Source of the DNA: Acidimicrobiia bacterium
GTDB lineage: Bacteria; Actinomycetota; Acidimicrobiia; IMCC26256; JACDBD01
Assembly: GCA_031177445.1 (NCBI GenBank)
Contig: JAPSGP010000050.1
Coordinates: 1 to 12,273 of the forward strand
Reading direction: 5' to 3'
Length of the DNA stretch: 12,273 nt
Positions 1-5,889 of the stretch are shown one piece after another (position 1 is the stretch's first letter; each line of letters begins with the position of its first letter). The notes under the pieces are model-generated. The model had not been told where the DNA came from. It ran no database searches and was given only the letters and a program-made list of their open reading frames with translations. A program made the translations under genes and the position numbers.

Positions 1-490
1 GCGACGCGGGGTGGGGTGGTCCCGTGAACGAGCTGCCGTCGGGCCCGGCGACGGTGAAGGTGACCGGTTCGGCGGCGATCGCGCCGGTCAGCTCGAACGC
101 GAACACGGTGCCGACCGCCGCGTTGGCTGGGGTCACCTTCAGCTCGACGGGAGGGGCGGGAGGGATCTGCAGGATCTGGCCTTCTTTGATCTGATCCGCG
201 CTCGGGAGCTGGTTGACGAAGATGAGCGCCTCCGTCGACACGTGGAAGAACCTGGCGATGCCGGTCAGGTTGTCCCCCCGCTTGACCTGGTACGTGGCCG
301 GCGGGGGGGTCGTGGTGGTGGTCGGCGCCGTGGTGGTCGACGAGGTGCTCGACGGGCGTTTCGTGGTCGCGGTACGGCCGCCGCCGTCGGGCTCGCACGC
401 GACCAGGATGGCGGCGGCGCCGGCCACGAGCACCGGCACCAGGACCTGTCGCCGAATCAGTCCGGGCTGCTGGCGAAACGTGCTGATCAC
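1..490 (-). CDS. LysM-domain lipoprotein, C-terminus cut by window edge
   Basis: Reading leftward from a GTG at 490, an open frame of 163 codons runs off the window start. Residues 1-32 form a lipoprotein signal: a basic n-region with RR at 13-14, a hydrophobic stretch, and the lipobox LVAC with the lipidated Cys at residue 32. Residues 39-65 are a Thr/Ser/Pro-rich linker. Residues 66-110 form one LysM domain, beginning TYQVKRGDNLTGIA and ending EGQILQIP, which is expected to bind peptidoglycan or another GlcNAc polymer. After it, a proline-rich joint leads into a beta-rich segment (VELKVTPANAAVG...FELTG) that looks like the start of an Ig-like domain. The protein should sit outside the membrane as a wall-binding lipoprotein. 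The GTG was chosen because it gives a complete n-region. The next in-frame GTG would remove it. No clear Shine-Dalgarno sequence precedes the start. Its substrate and partner are unknown. Confidence 0.85.
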   Translation of the reverse strand, partial: MISTFRQQPGLIRRQVLVPVLVAGAAAILVACEPDGGGRTATTKRPSSTSSTTTAPTTTTTPPPATYQVKRGDNLTGIARFFHVSTEALIFVNQLPSADQIKEGQILQIPPAPPVELKVTPANAAVGTVFAFELTGAIAAEPVTFTVAGPDGSSFTGPPHPAS

Positions 491-597
491 GGGGGTCAGA
501 GTCGCATCCCTCGCGGCGGCGATCAACGCGCCCGAGATCGAAGGTGCGAACGCACGCCTTCCGCTCGCGGCGTCAACTATCGTCCGCCGACTCCGCC

Positions 598-639
598 ATG
601 CCGCCACAGGGGGTGTTCGGTGCCCTTGCCGATGCGAAC
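598..639 (+). pseudogene. Possible remnant of an ArsR-family regulator N-terminus
   Basis: From ATG 598 the frame reads MPPQGVFGALADANRR. This resembles the N-terminal signature of ArsR-type winged-helix repressors (VFxALADxxRR, then a helix leading into the HTH). The resemblance stops at once: the following residues are Cys/Arg/Pro-rich, and no helix-turn-helix follows in any frame before the pirin start. No ribosome binding site is visible ahead of the ATG. It may be a decayed relic or a chance match. The short match is what is seen. The relic idea is inference. Confidence 0.22.
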
Positions 640-680
640 CGCCGCTGCCGCCGAACCCCACCGGTCCGACCGATCCGTGC

Positions 681-707
681 GCGCCGCCTGCGCCGCCTAC
701 GCCGCCC
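681..707 (+). repeat. 9-bp tandem repeat, about three copies
   Basis: GCGCCGCCT occurs at 681-689 and again at 690-698. It is followed by the near copy ACGCCGCCC at 699-707. It lies in the noncoding divergent region just before the strong hairpin at 713-732. It is probably a slippage-prone low-complexity tract. Confidence 0.5.
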
Positions 708-712
708 GCCCA

Positions 713-732
713 GCCGGCCCCGCCGGGCCGGC
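713..732. other. Strong GC hairpin, 8-bp stem
   Basis: GCCGGCCC (713-720), loop CGCC, GGGCCGGC (725-732) form a perfect 8-bp stem. No T-tract follows on either strand. Its place between two divergent genes means it does not terminate either annotated gene. It could be part of an untranslated leader or an unrecognised small RNA, or simply a by-product of base composition. Confidence 0.5.
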
Positions 733-828
733 CTACGGAGGTCGCGACGCCGGCTGCCGCGGTTCGGGCTGCCCCCCGGTTCACCGGCTGACCCGCCGGG
801 AACAAGAACCAGAGCGCGCCGGTTAAGG

Positions 829-846
829 TAGTTGCTGCTGCAACTA
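829..846. promoter_or_regulatory. Palindromic operator candidate before pirin
   Basis: TAGTTGC (829-835), TGCT, GCAACTA (840-846) is a perfect 7-4-7 inverted repeat ending 12 bp before the pirin ATG. A TAAGGT at 824-829 could be a -10 element, which would put the transcription start inside the palindrome. No good -35 is visible. The TTGC...GCAA core resembles sites bound by MarR-family repressors, but this is inference. No MarR gene lies in the window, so a regulator would act from elsewhere. Confidence 0.55.
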
Positions 847-858
847 TTGGAGGCGACG

Positions 859-1812
859 ATGCCCGCCGTGACCGCCGACACCCTGACCCTGCCGAAGCTC
901 CCGGAGCCCGGTCCCGAGGCACGCCCGCGCACGGTGCGGTCGCTGACGACGGCGCCGAGCGGCTACGAGGGTGAGGGCTTTCCCGTCCGCCGGGCCTTCG
1001 CCGACGTCCCCCTCGCCGATCTGGACCCGTTCATCCACATGGACCAGATGGGTGAGGTCGACTACGCGCCCGGCGAGCCCCGGGGCACGGACTGGCACCC
1101 GCACCGCGGGTTCGAGACGGTCACGTACATCATCGACGGCACGTTCCAGCACCAGGACTCCCACGGTGGTGGCGGCCTCATCACCGACGGCGCGACGCAG
1201 TGGATGACGGCCGGCGGCGGGATCCTGCACATCGAGACCCCGCCGGAGGAGCTCGTGATCACCGGCGGGAGGTTCCACGGGATCCAGCTCTGGGTGAACC
1301 TGCCGGCGAAGGACAAGCTCGTCGCGCCCCGGTACCAGAACCTCGAGGGCGACCAGGTTGCGCTGCTGTCGTCGCGCGACGGCGGCGCGCTGGTGCGGCT
1401 GATCTCGGGGGAGCTGGCCGGCGAGCGCGGCCCCGGCGACACGTACACACCGATCACGGTCGCGCACGCGACGCTGTCGCCGGGCGCACAGCTGATCGCG
1501 CCCTGGCGCCACGATTTCAACGCGCTCGCCTACGTGCTCGCCGGTGCCGGAACCGTTGGCGCCGAACGCCGGCCGATCGAGACCGGCCAGCTCGTGGTGT
1601 TCGGGCCAGGCGACACGCTGGTCTTCGGCAGCCAGCCGTCCCGCACCCTGGACGTCCTGCTGCTCGGCGGGCGACCGATCCGCGAACCCGTCGCCGCGTA
1701 CGGGCCGTTCGTCATGAACACTCGAGACGAGCTGGTCCAGGCGATCGAGGACTTCCAGTCCGGCCGGCTCGGAAGCGTGCCCGCCGACGGGCTACGGCCG
1801 TACCGTCCGTAG
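859..1812 (+). CDS. Pirin-family cupin protein
   Basis: A 317-residue bicupin of the pirin family. The metal-binding residues match the pirin pattern: H80 and H82 in the HPHRGFETVTY motif, then H124 and E126 in GGGILHIETP. These should hold Fe(II) or another metal in the N-terminal cupin. The C-terminal half (about residues 190-300) is the second, metal-free barrel, ending in the typical region with GRPIREPVAAYGPFVMNT. Bacterial pirins are cytoplasmic. Some have quercetin dioxygenase activity and others act as redox-linked partners of enzymes or regulators, so the exact role cannot be read here. The start is ATG 859 because GGAGG (849-853) sits 5 nt ahead of it. An in-frame TTG at 832 lies inside the upstream palindrome and is not favoured. 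The 3' end overlaps the convergent TetR gene by 21 bp. Confidence 0.92.
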   Translation: MPAVTADTLTLPKLPEPGPEARPRTVRSLTTAPSGYEGEGFPVRRAFADVPLADLDPFIHMDQMGEVDYAPGEPRGTDWHPHRGFETVTYIIDGTFQHQDSHGGGGLITDGATQWMTAGGGILHIETPPEELVITGGRFHGIQLWVNLPAKDKLVAPRYQNLEGDQVALLSSRDGGALVRLISGELAGERGPGDTYTPITVAHATLSPGAQLIAPWRHDFNALAYVLAGAGTVGAERRPIETGQLVVFGPGDTLVFGSQPSRTLDVLLLGGRPIREPVAAYGPFVMNTRDELVQAIEDFQSGRLGSVPADGLRPYRP

Positions 1813-2421
1813 CCCCCGGGCCGCGGCGCGCTTTCGCGGCGACGGGAGCAGCTGGTCCACGAGCTCGGGGACGGCTGCGGGGTCGAGCGGCTCGTGGAGC
1901 ATGAGGCGGCGCAGGAAGATCGTTCCCACGAGCGCGTCGGCGAGCAGGTCGGGATCGCTCCCCGCCGGGAGCTCGCCGCTCTCGACGGCGTCACGTAGCA
2001 GGTCGACGAGAACCGCGCGACGCTCGGCGCTGAAGCGACGGTGGAAGTCGCGCACCTCGGGGTCGCGTTCGGAGGCCTCGATCAGCGCCGGCATGCACGT
2101 CGAGTAGGTCGACTGCTCGACGAGGCACGCGATCTGCTCGAGCATGCTGACGACCTTCTCGCGCAGGTCCCCACCCTCGGGCACGACGACGGGTGCCTTG
2201 AGGGTGCGGAACGCGTCCTCGACCAGCTCGAGCTTCCCCCGCCAGTGCCGGTAGATCGTGCTCTTGCCGACCCCGGCGCGGGCCGCGACCGCCTCGATCG
2301 TGAGGGCGCCGTACCCGACCGCGCCGAGCTCCTCGAGGACGGCCTCGAGGATCACTCGGCGCGAACGCTCGACGCGAGGGTCCTGCTCCGCGACCGTCGC
2401 CGGTGATCCTGCTTCGACCAT
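1792..2421 (-). CDS. TetR/AcrR-family repressor of the adjacent exporter
   Basis: A 209-residue TetR-family regulator. The N-terminal DNA-binding domain spans about residues 17-67. Its helix-turn-helix reads TIEAVAARAGVGKSTIYRHW (41-60), close to the family consensus. The rest is an all-helical ligand-binding and dimer domain with a Cys at about residue 94 and the motif ERDPEVRDF in the middle. The ATG at 2421 lies 4 nt beyond the TGA of the upstream exporter gene (2428-2426), so the two genes form one leftward operon with probable translational coupling. Its ribosome binding site is weak, which fits reinitiation. It most likely represses its own operon at the inverted repeat at 4097-4139. 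The inducing ligand is unknown. The gene ends inside the convergent pirin gene. Confidence 0.93.
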   Translation of the reverse strand: MVEAGSPATVAEQDPRVERSRRVILEAVLEELGAVGYGALTIEAVAARAGVGKSTIYRHWRGKLELVEDAFRTLKAPVVVPEGGDLREKVVSMLEQIACLVEQSTYSTCMPALIEASERDPEVRDFHRRFSAERRAVLVDLLRDAVESGELPAGSDPDLLADALVGTIFLRRLMLHEPLDPAAVPELVDQLLPSPRKRAAARGLRTVRP

Positions 2422-2425
2422 CTCG

Positions 2426-4054
2426 TCATTCTCGCACTTCGCCTGCCGGAACGGGGATGAGCTCGACGCCGTAGGCCGCCGCCACCGCTTCGATCGGCTC
2501 CTCGACGAGCGCTTCATCCGGCTCGTCCCCACGACGGCGCCAGAATGCCAGGACGGCCACCGCGGTGGCGAGCAGGACCGCGACCGACATGGTATTGGCG
2601 ACGGTGAACGCGTCCGTGAACGCGGACGCGGCTTGGGTGACGATCCTGCCGCCGCCAGGGACCGAGCCCGCGACCGCGTTGGCGGCCCCGATCGACTCCT
2701 CGGCTGCGGCGCGTGCACCCGACGGGAGCTGCACGCCGTCGAGCTCGACGCTCGAGCGGTACGCGGTGGTCGCAATGCTGCCGAGCAGCGCGATGCCGAG
2801 CGCGCCACCGAGCTCCCGCGTGGTGTCGTTCACCGCCGACCCCACGCCGGCCTTCGACAGGGGCACCGACGTCATGATCTCGCCCGTCGCCACTGCCGTG
2901 ACGCTGAAGCCGGCGCCGAGGAGCACGAGCGCACCCGCCAGCACCAGGTACGGCGTGTCCGTCGACAGCGTGGTCAGCACGCCGAAACCGGCCGCGACGA
3001 CGGCGAGCCCGGCTGCCATCACCCGTCCGGCGCCGTAGCGCTCGGCGAGGGTGGCGGCACGAGGGGAGAAGACGATGAACGTCAGCGCGATCGGCAGCCC
3101 GGCCAGGCCGGCCTCCAGCGGCGAGTATCCGCGCCCGAACTGGAGGTACTGGGTCAGCAGGAAGAAGAACCCGAACATCACGAAGAACGCCAGCGTGATC
3201 ACGCCGCTCCCGGTGCTGAAGCGGCGATCACGGAACAGCCAGAGTGGCAGCATCGGGTGGTCGCTCCGCTGCTCCCACCGCACGAACAGCGACAGCGCGA
3301 CCGCGCTGACGAGGAACGAGGCGAGGACGATGCCACTCGTCCAGCCGTCCTCGGGGCCCTGGATGATGCCGAAGACCAGCGCGCTCAAGCCGATCAGCGA
3401 CAGCAGCGCGCCCACGGGGTCGAGCGGCGTGTGGGTGTCGTCTCGCGAGTTTGGCGCGAACGCCAGCACGGCGATCACGATGCTGGCGACGATCGGCACG
3501 TTCACGAGCAGGGTCGAGCCCCACCAGAAGCCTTCGAGCAACCCGCCGGTGATGATGGGACCGATCGAGGCGCCGGCCCCGGCGAAGCCGGCCCAGATCG
3601 CGATCGCGCGGGCACGCTCGTGGGGCGGGAAGATCGCGGTGATGATCGAGAGCGTCGCCGGCATGATGAAGGCGGCGCCGATGCCCATCACCGCCCGGCT
3701 GGCGATCACCTGCGACGCGCTCGACGCCAATCCGCCGAGCAGCGCCCCGAGCCCGAACACGCCGAGACCGGCGACGAGGGCCCGCCGGCGGCCGAAGCGG
3801 TCACCGATCGCCCCCGCGCTCAGGAGCAAGCCGGCGAACACGATCGCGTACGAGTCGACGATCCACTGGAGCTCGGACGCGGAAGCCTCGAGCTCGCTCT
3901 GGATCGTCGGCAGCGCGGTGTTGAGACCGGACACCGACATGACGACGAGGACGAGCGAGAGGCACATGATCGCCAGCAGGAACCAGCGACGAGCGTGGAT
4001 GCCGGGCTGCTCGTGCAGGGGAACAGCGGGTGTGGCGACGGTGGGAGAGGCCAT
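2426..4054 (-). CDS. MFS drug:H+ antiporter, DHA2 type (14 TM)
   Basis: A 542-residue major facilitator of the DHA2 (EmrB/QacA-like) group, expected to extrude toxic organic compounds in exchange for protons. Family hallmarks visible are the TM1 segment with LNTALPTIQ (44-52), WIVDSYAIVFAGLLL (64-78), motif A GAIGDRFGRRRAL (81-93) in the first cytoplasmic loop, and the antiporter motif C in TM5 (GAGASIGPIITGG, 159-171). About 14 hydrophobic segments follow in order. NDTTRELGGALGIALLGSI marks the late helices, and the tail after the last helix is hydrophilic and acidic. The ATG at 4054 is preceded by AGAGGAG with 7-nt spacing (4068-4062). It is the first gene of the exporter-repressor operon. 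The TetR partner suggests induction by a substrate, which the sequence does not identify. Confidence 0.94.
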   Translation of the reverse strand: MASPTVATPAVPLHEQPGIHARRWFLLAIMCLSLVLVVMSVSGLNTALPTIQSELEASASELQWIVDSYAIVFAGLLLSAGAIGDRFGRRRALVAGLGVFGLGALLGGLASSASQVIASRAVMGIGAAFIMPATLSIITAIFPPHERARAIAIWAGFAGAGASIGPIITGGLLEGFWWGSTLLVNVPIVASIVIAVLAFAPNSRDDTHTPLDPVGALLSLIGLSALVFGIIQGPEDGWTSGIVLASFLVSAVALSLFVRWEQRSDHPMLPLWLFRDRRFSTGSGVITLAFFVMFGFFFLLTQYLQFGRGYSPLEAGLAGLPIALTFIVFSPRAATLAERYGAGRVMAAGLAVVAAGFGVLTTLSTDTPYLVLAGALVLLGAGFSVTAVATGEIMTSVPLSKAGVGSAVNDTTRELGGALGIALLGSIATTAYRSSVELDGVQLPSGARAAAEESIGAANAVAGSVPGGGRIVTQAASAFTDAFTVANTMSVAVLLATAVAVLAFWRRRGDEPDEALVEEPIEAVAAAYGVELIPVPAGEVRE

Positions 4055-4096
4055 CGACGAGCTCCTCTGGGCGGGGGGCCAACGGAGTCGGAGGCG

Positions 4097-4139
4097 AACG
4101 AGACGCTTCCGTATCTCTACGAATCGTAAGCGTCTCGTT
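4097..4139. promoter_or_regulatory. Inverted 12-bp repeat, probable TetR operator
   Basis: AACGAGACGCTT at 4097-4108 recurs as its exact reverse complement AAGCGTCTCGTT at 4128-4139, separated by 19 bp. Similarity extends past the cores: both read G-N-AACGAGACGCTT-N-CG in their own orientation. A smaller palindrome, TACGA-A-TCGTA (4118-4128), lies between them. One copy sits in the spacer of the leftward promoter and the other just after its expected start point, which is an ideal arrangement for repression by the TetR protein encoded in the operon. The binding protein is inferred from context. Confidence 0.75.
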
Positions 4140-4151
4140 CCGATACGTCAA
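4123..4151 (-). promoter_or_regulatory. Promoter of the exporter-TetR operon
   Basis: On the minus strand a -35 element TTGACG (4151-4146) is followed after exactly 17 bp by TACGAT (4128-4123), close to the SigA consensus. This puts the start point near 4116 and gives a leader of about 60 nt before the exporter ATG. The element is interleaved with the inverted repeat described at 4097-4139. On the opposite strand TATAGT at 4157-4162 could be the -10 of a divergent promoter towards the methyltransferase remnant, but it lacks a recognisable -35. Confidence 0.75.
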
Positions 4152-4253
4152 CGTTCTATAGTGTGGCTGGAGTCACGTCCCCGTCGGGAATACGCGTTGC
4201 CGGGCGGTCCGCCGATCGCCGGGCCGCGGGCCCGACCTGTTTGAGGTTTGCGG

Positions 4254-4568
4254 GTGCCGGTCCTGTCGGGTCTCACCGCTCGGGCGCGGCGTGAGACCGC
4301 GCGGGCCGTGTCACGGTGGGCCGACGGCGATCTCGCGCCCGAGCTCGTGAAGCGGCTCGGCACCTCGTGCGGGCTGTTGTCAGTCGACTTCCTCTACGAC
4401 AAGGGGCTGGTGGATCGGCCGTTCTATGCCCACGGTGTGGAGCGCGCGGCGTCGCTCGCCCGCAAGCTGGGCTATCCCGGGGTCACCGTGATCGAGTTCG
4501 GGGTCGCAGCGGGCAAGCGGCGTACGCGGCGATCGGTGACTGACCCGCCCGCTGCCGCCGTAGCCTGA
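4254..4568 (+). pseudogene. Truncated SAM-dependent methyltransferase, N-terminal remnant
   Basis: A 104-codon frame starts at GTG 4254, with GAGG (4243-4246) 7 nt ahead. It contains a helical region with SVDFLYDKGLVDRPFYAHGV and AASLARKLGYP, followed by VTVIEFGVAAGK. The last resembles motif I (the SAM-binding VIEFGVAGGNG loop) of class I methyltransferases in which a Y-G-x-x-xAAxLAxxLG helix comes before the Rossmann fold. Such proteins normally run to about 250 residues or more. Here the frame changes to an Arg-rich, structureless tail right after the glycine loop and stops. The second glycine of the loop is replaced by Lys. In the neighbouring frame a peptide QAAYAAIGD ends at 4543, which might be the original C-terminus joined by an internal deletion. 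The product is unlikely to bind SAM properly. Confidence 0.55.
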
Positions 4569-4575
4569 ACTCGAA
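4561..4575 (+). promoter_or_regulatory. Possible leaderless -10 element for the AraC gene
   Basis: TAGCCT (4561-4566) fits the TANNNT -10 pattern. The A of the AraC-gene ATG is 9 nt beyond its last base, and no Shine-Dalgarno sequence exists in that gap. Transcription could begin at the start codon itself, as is common in actinobacteria. No clear -35 is visible, so this is tentative. Confidence 0.35.
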
Positions 4576-5426
4576 TGGACACCGCATCCGAATGGAAGAC
4601 CAGCCGACCCGCGCCCGCACTCGCCGCGTTGGTCGAGCGCTACGTCGGCTACCGGATGGTCGGGTTTCCGGCGGGGCTGCATCGCGGCCTGCCGTCGCGG
4701 CACATGACCTTCATCGTCGCCATCGGTTCCGACATCGACGTGGTCGCCCAGACTGATCCGTCCCAGGCCCCCGACGCCTACCGGTGCGTCGTCGGCGGGC
4801 TGCAGGCCTCGCCCGCGTTGATCGCTCACGACGGCAATCAGGAGGGCGTGGCGGTCGAGCTCACCCCGCTGGGGTCGCGCGCGCTCTTCGGCATGCCGGC
4901 CCGCGAGCTGTGGAACACGTCGGTCGAGCTCGACGAGGTCGTCGGGTCGGTGGGCAACGAGCTCTGGGAGCGCGTGCAGCTCGCCGACACCTGGGAGGCG
5001 CGCTTTGCTGCTTGCGACGACGTACTCCTGCGCCTGCTGCGAGACGATGTCGCCGCACCGCCGCTCCTCCGGACCTGGCAGGTGCTCGTCGAGTCCGGCG
5101 GGACGGTCCCCGTGACCGACCTCGCTCGCGAGGTGGGATGGACGCGCCAACACCTGGCTCGGCGCTTCGGCGACGAGTTCGGCCTGTCGCCGAAGCTCGC
5201 CGGACGGGTCGTGCGGTTCGAGCGGGTGCAAAGGATGTTGCAGTCCACGCCGTCGTTCATCTCCATCGCCCAGGTCGCGGCGACGTGCGGCTACTACGAC
5301 CAGGCTCATCTGGCGCGGGACTTCGCAGAGCTCGCGGGATGCCCGCCGAGTCAGTGGCTCGCCGAAGAGGATCTTCCATCCTTCCAAGACGAGGGAGTGC
5401 TCGAGCCGTCAGGATCGACGGCATGA
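4575..5426 (+). CDS. AraC-family transcriptional regulator
   Basis: A 283-residue protein. The N-terminal part (about 1-150) resembles the DUF6597-type sensor domain found in many actinobacterial AraC proteins (RGLPSRHMTFIVAIGSDIDV at 37-56, then VVGGLQ and the GVAVELTPLGSRALFGMPA region). The C-terminal part carries the two AraC helix-turn-helix units: VPVTDLAREVGWTRQHLARRF (178-198) and ISIAQVAATCGYYDQAHLARDF (229-250). The last contains the family signature and is followed by the usual GCPPSQW turn. The ligand is unknown. The stop codon overlaps the ATG of the VOC gene (ATGA at 5423-5426), so the two are translated together, and the regulator probably controls or shares a signal with its VOC neighbour. 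The start is ATG 4575, with no ribosome binding site. A leaderless message is possible. Confidence 0.9.
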   Translation: MDTASEWKTSRPAPALAALVERYVGYRMVGFPAGLHRGLPSRHMTFIVAIGSDIDVVAQTDPSQAPDAYRCVVGGLQASPALIAHDGNQEGVAVELTPLGSRALFGMPARELWNTSVELDEVVGSVGNELWERVQLADTWEARFAACDDVLLRLLRDDVAAPPLLRTWQVLVESGGTVPVTDLAREVGWTRQHLARRFGDEFGLSPKLAGRVVRFERVQRMLQSTPSFISIAQVAATCGYYDQAHLARDFAELAGCPPSQWLAEEDLPSFQDEGVLEPSGSTA

Positions 5427-5836
5427 CGAACCAGAGCACCACCTCCAAGACCCACATCTGGCCCTGCCTCGCGTTTCGAGACGCCCGCGCGGCGATGAAG
5501 TTCCTCACCGACGCGTTCGGGTTCGAGGAGCAGGCCGCATACGCACGCGACGACGACCCGACGATCATCGAGCACGGCGAGATGCGCTGGCCCCTCGGCG
5601 GCGGGATCATGTTCGGCACCGCGAGCAAGGACGACACGCCCTTCGGCCAGCGCGTGCCCGGCAACGACGCGATCTACGTGGTGTGCGACGACCCTGACGG
5701 CTTGTTCGCACGCGCGACCGGAGCCGGCGCCGAGGTCGTGCGCGGCCTTCGCGACGAGGACTACGGCTCGCGGGGCTTCACGGTGCGCGATCCCGACGGC
5801 AACCTCTGGAGCTTCGGGACGTACGCGGGCGAGTGA
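5423..5836 (+). CDS. VOC-family (glyoxalase/bleomycin-resistance fold) protein
   Basis: A 137-residue single VOC domain made of two beta-alpha-beta-beta-beta modules. The first begins WPCLAFRDARAAMKFLTDAFGFEE (13-36). The second holds NDAIYVVCDDPDGLFARATGAGAEVV (81-106) and ends with the typical YGSRGFTVRDPDGNLWSFGTY (114-134). Possible metal ligands are H51 and a C-terminal acidic residue, but I cannot assign a catalytic set. Members include glyoxalases, dioxygenases, isomerases and drug-binding proteins, so no reaction is proposed. The ATG overlaps the AraC stop. AGGA (5411-5414) with 8-nt spacing supports it. Fusion-like coupling of an AraC gene with a VOC gene is a recurrent actinobacterial arrangement. 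RtcB follows 53 bp downstream on the same strand. Confidence 0.88.
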   Translation: MTNQSTTSKTHIWPCLAFRDARAAMKFLTDAFGFEEQAAYARDDDPTIIEHGEMRWPLGGGIMFGTASKDDTPFGQRVPGNDAIYVVCDDPDGLFARATGAGAEVVRGLRDEDYGSRGFTVRDPDGNLWSFGTYAGE

Positions 5837-5889
5837 GGGCGCGAACCTCGGACAGTTCCCGACCGGTCCGATCCGGGTAGGGCCATCGT

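Larger units (their letters stand above)
491..858. other. Divergent intergenic region, GC-rich, no convincing gene
   Basis: This stretch of about 370 bases lies between the leftward LysM lipoprotein and the rightward pirin gene. It contains several long open frames, but their products are Arg/Pro-rich strings typical of noncoding GC-rich DNA. Three things stand out and are listed separately: a short ArsR-like peptide frame from ATG 598, 9-bp tandem repeats at 681-707, and a strong hairpin at 713-732. The regulatory part for pirin is at its right end. No promoter for the LysM gene is clear. Confidence 0.6.

Noticed and set aside
832..858. TTG at 832 as the pirin start
   Set aside because: It lies inside the palindrome, has no ribosome binding site and would add a nine-residue tail not expected for pirins. 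ATG 859 has GGAGG at proper spacing.
2422..2808. N-terminal extension of the TetR protein to an ATG at 2808
   Set aside because: The extra part is Arg/Ser-rich and overlaps the exporter coding sequence. The TetR fold starts normally from ATG 2421.
2258..4129. A 623-codon open frame on the plus strand opposite the exporter gene
   Set aside because: Its product is a His/Arg/Glu/Gln-rich string without domains. It is the antisense shadow of the DHA2 exporter, which has clear motifs and a strong ribosome binding site.
5849..5875. Possible hairpin CGGAC...GTCCG between the VOC and rtcB genes
   Set aside because: The stem is only 5 bp with a loop of about 12 nt and no T-tract. This is not convincing as a terminator at this base composition.
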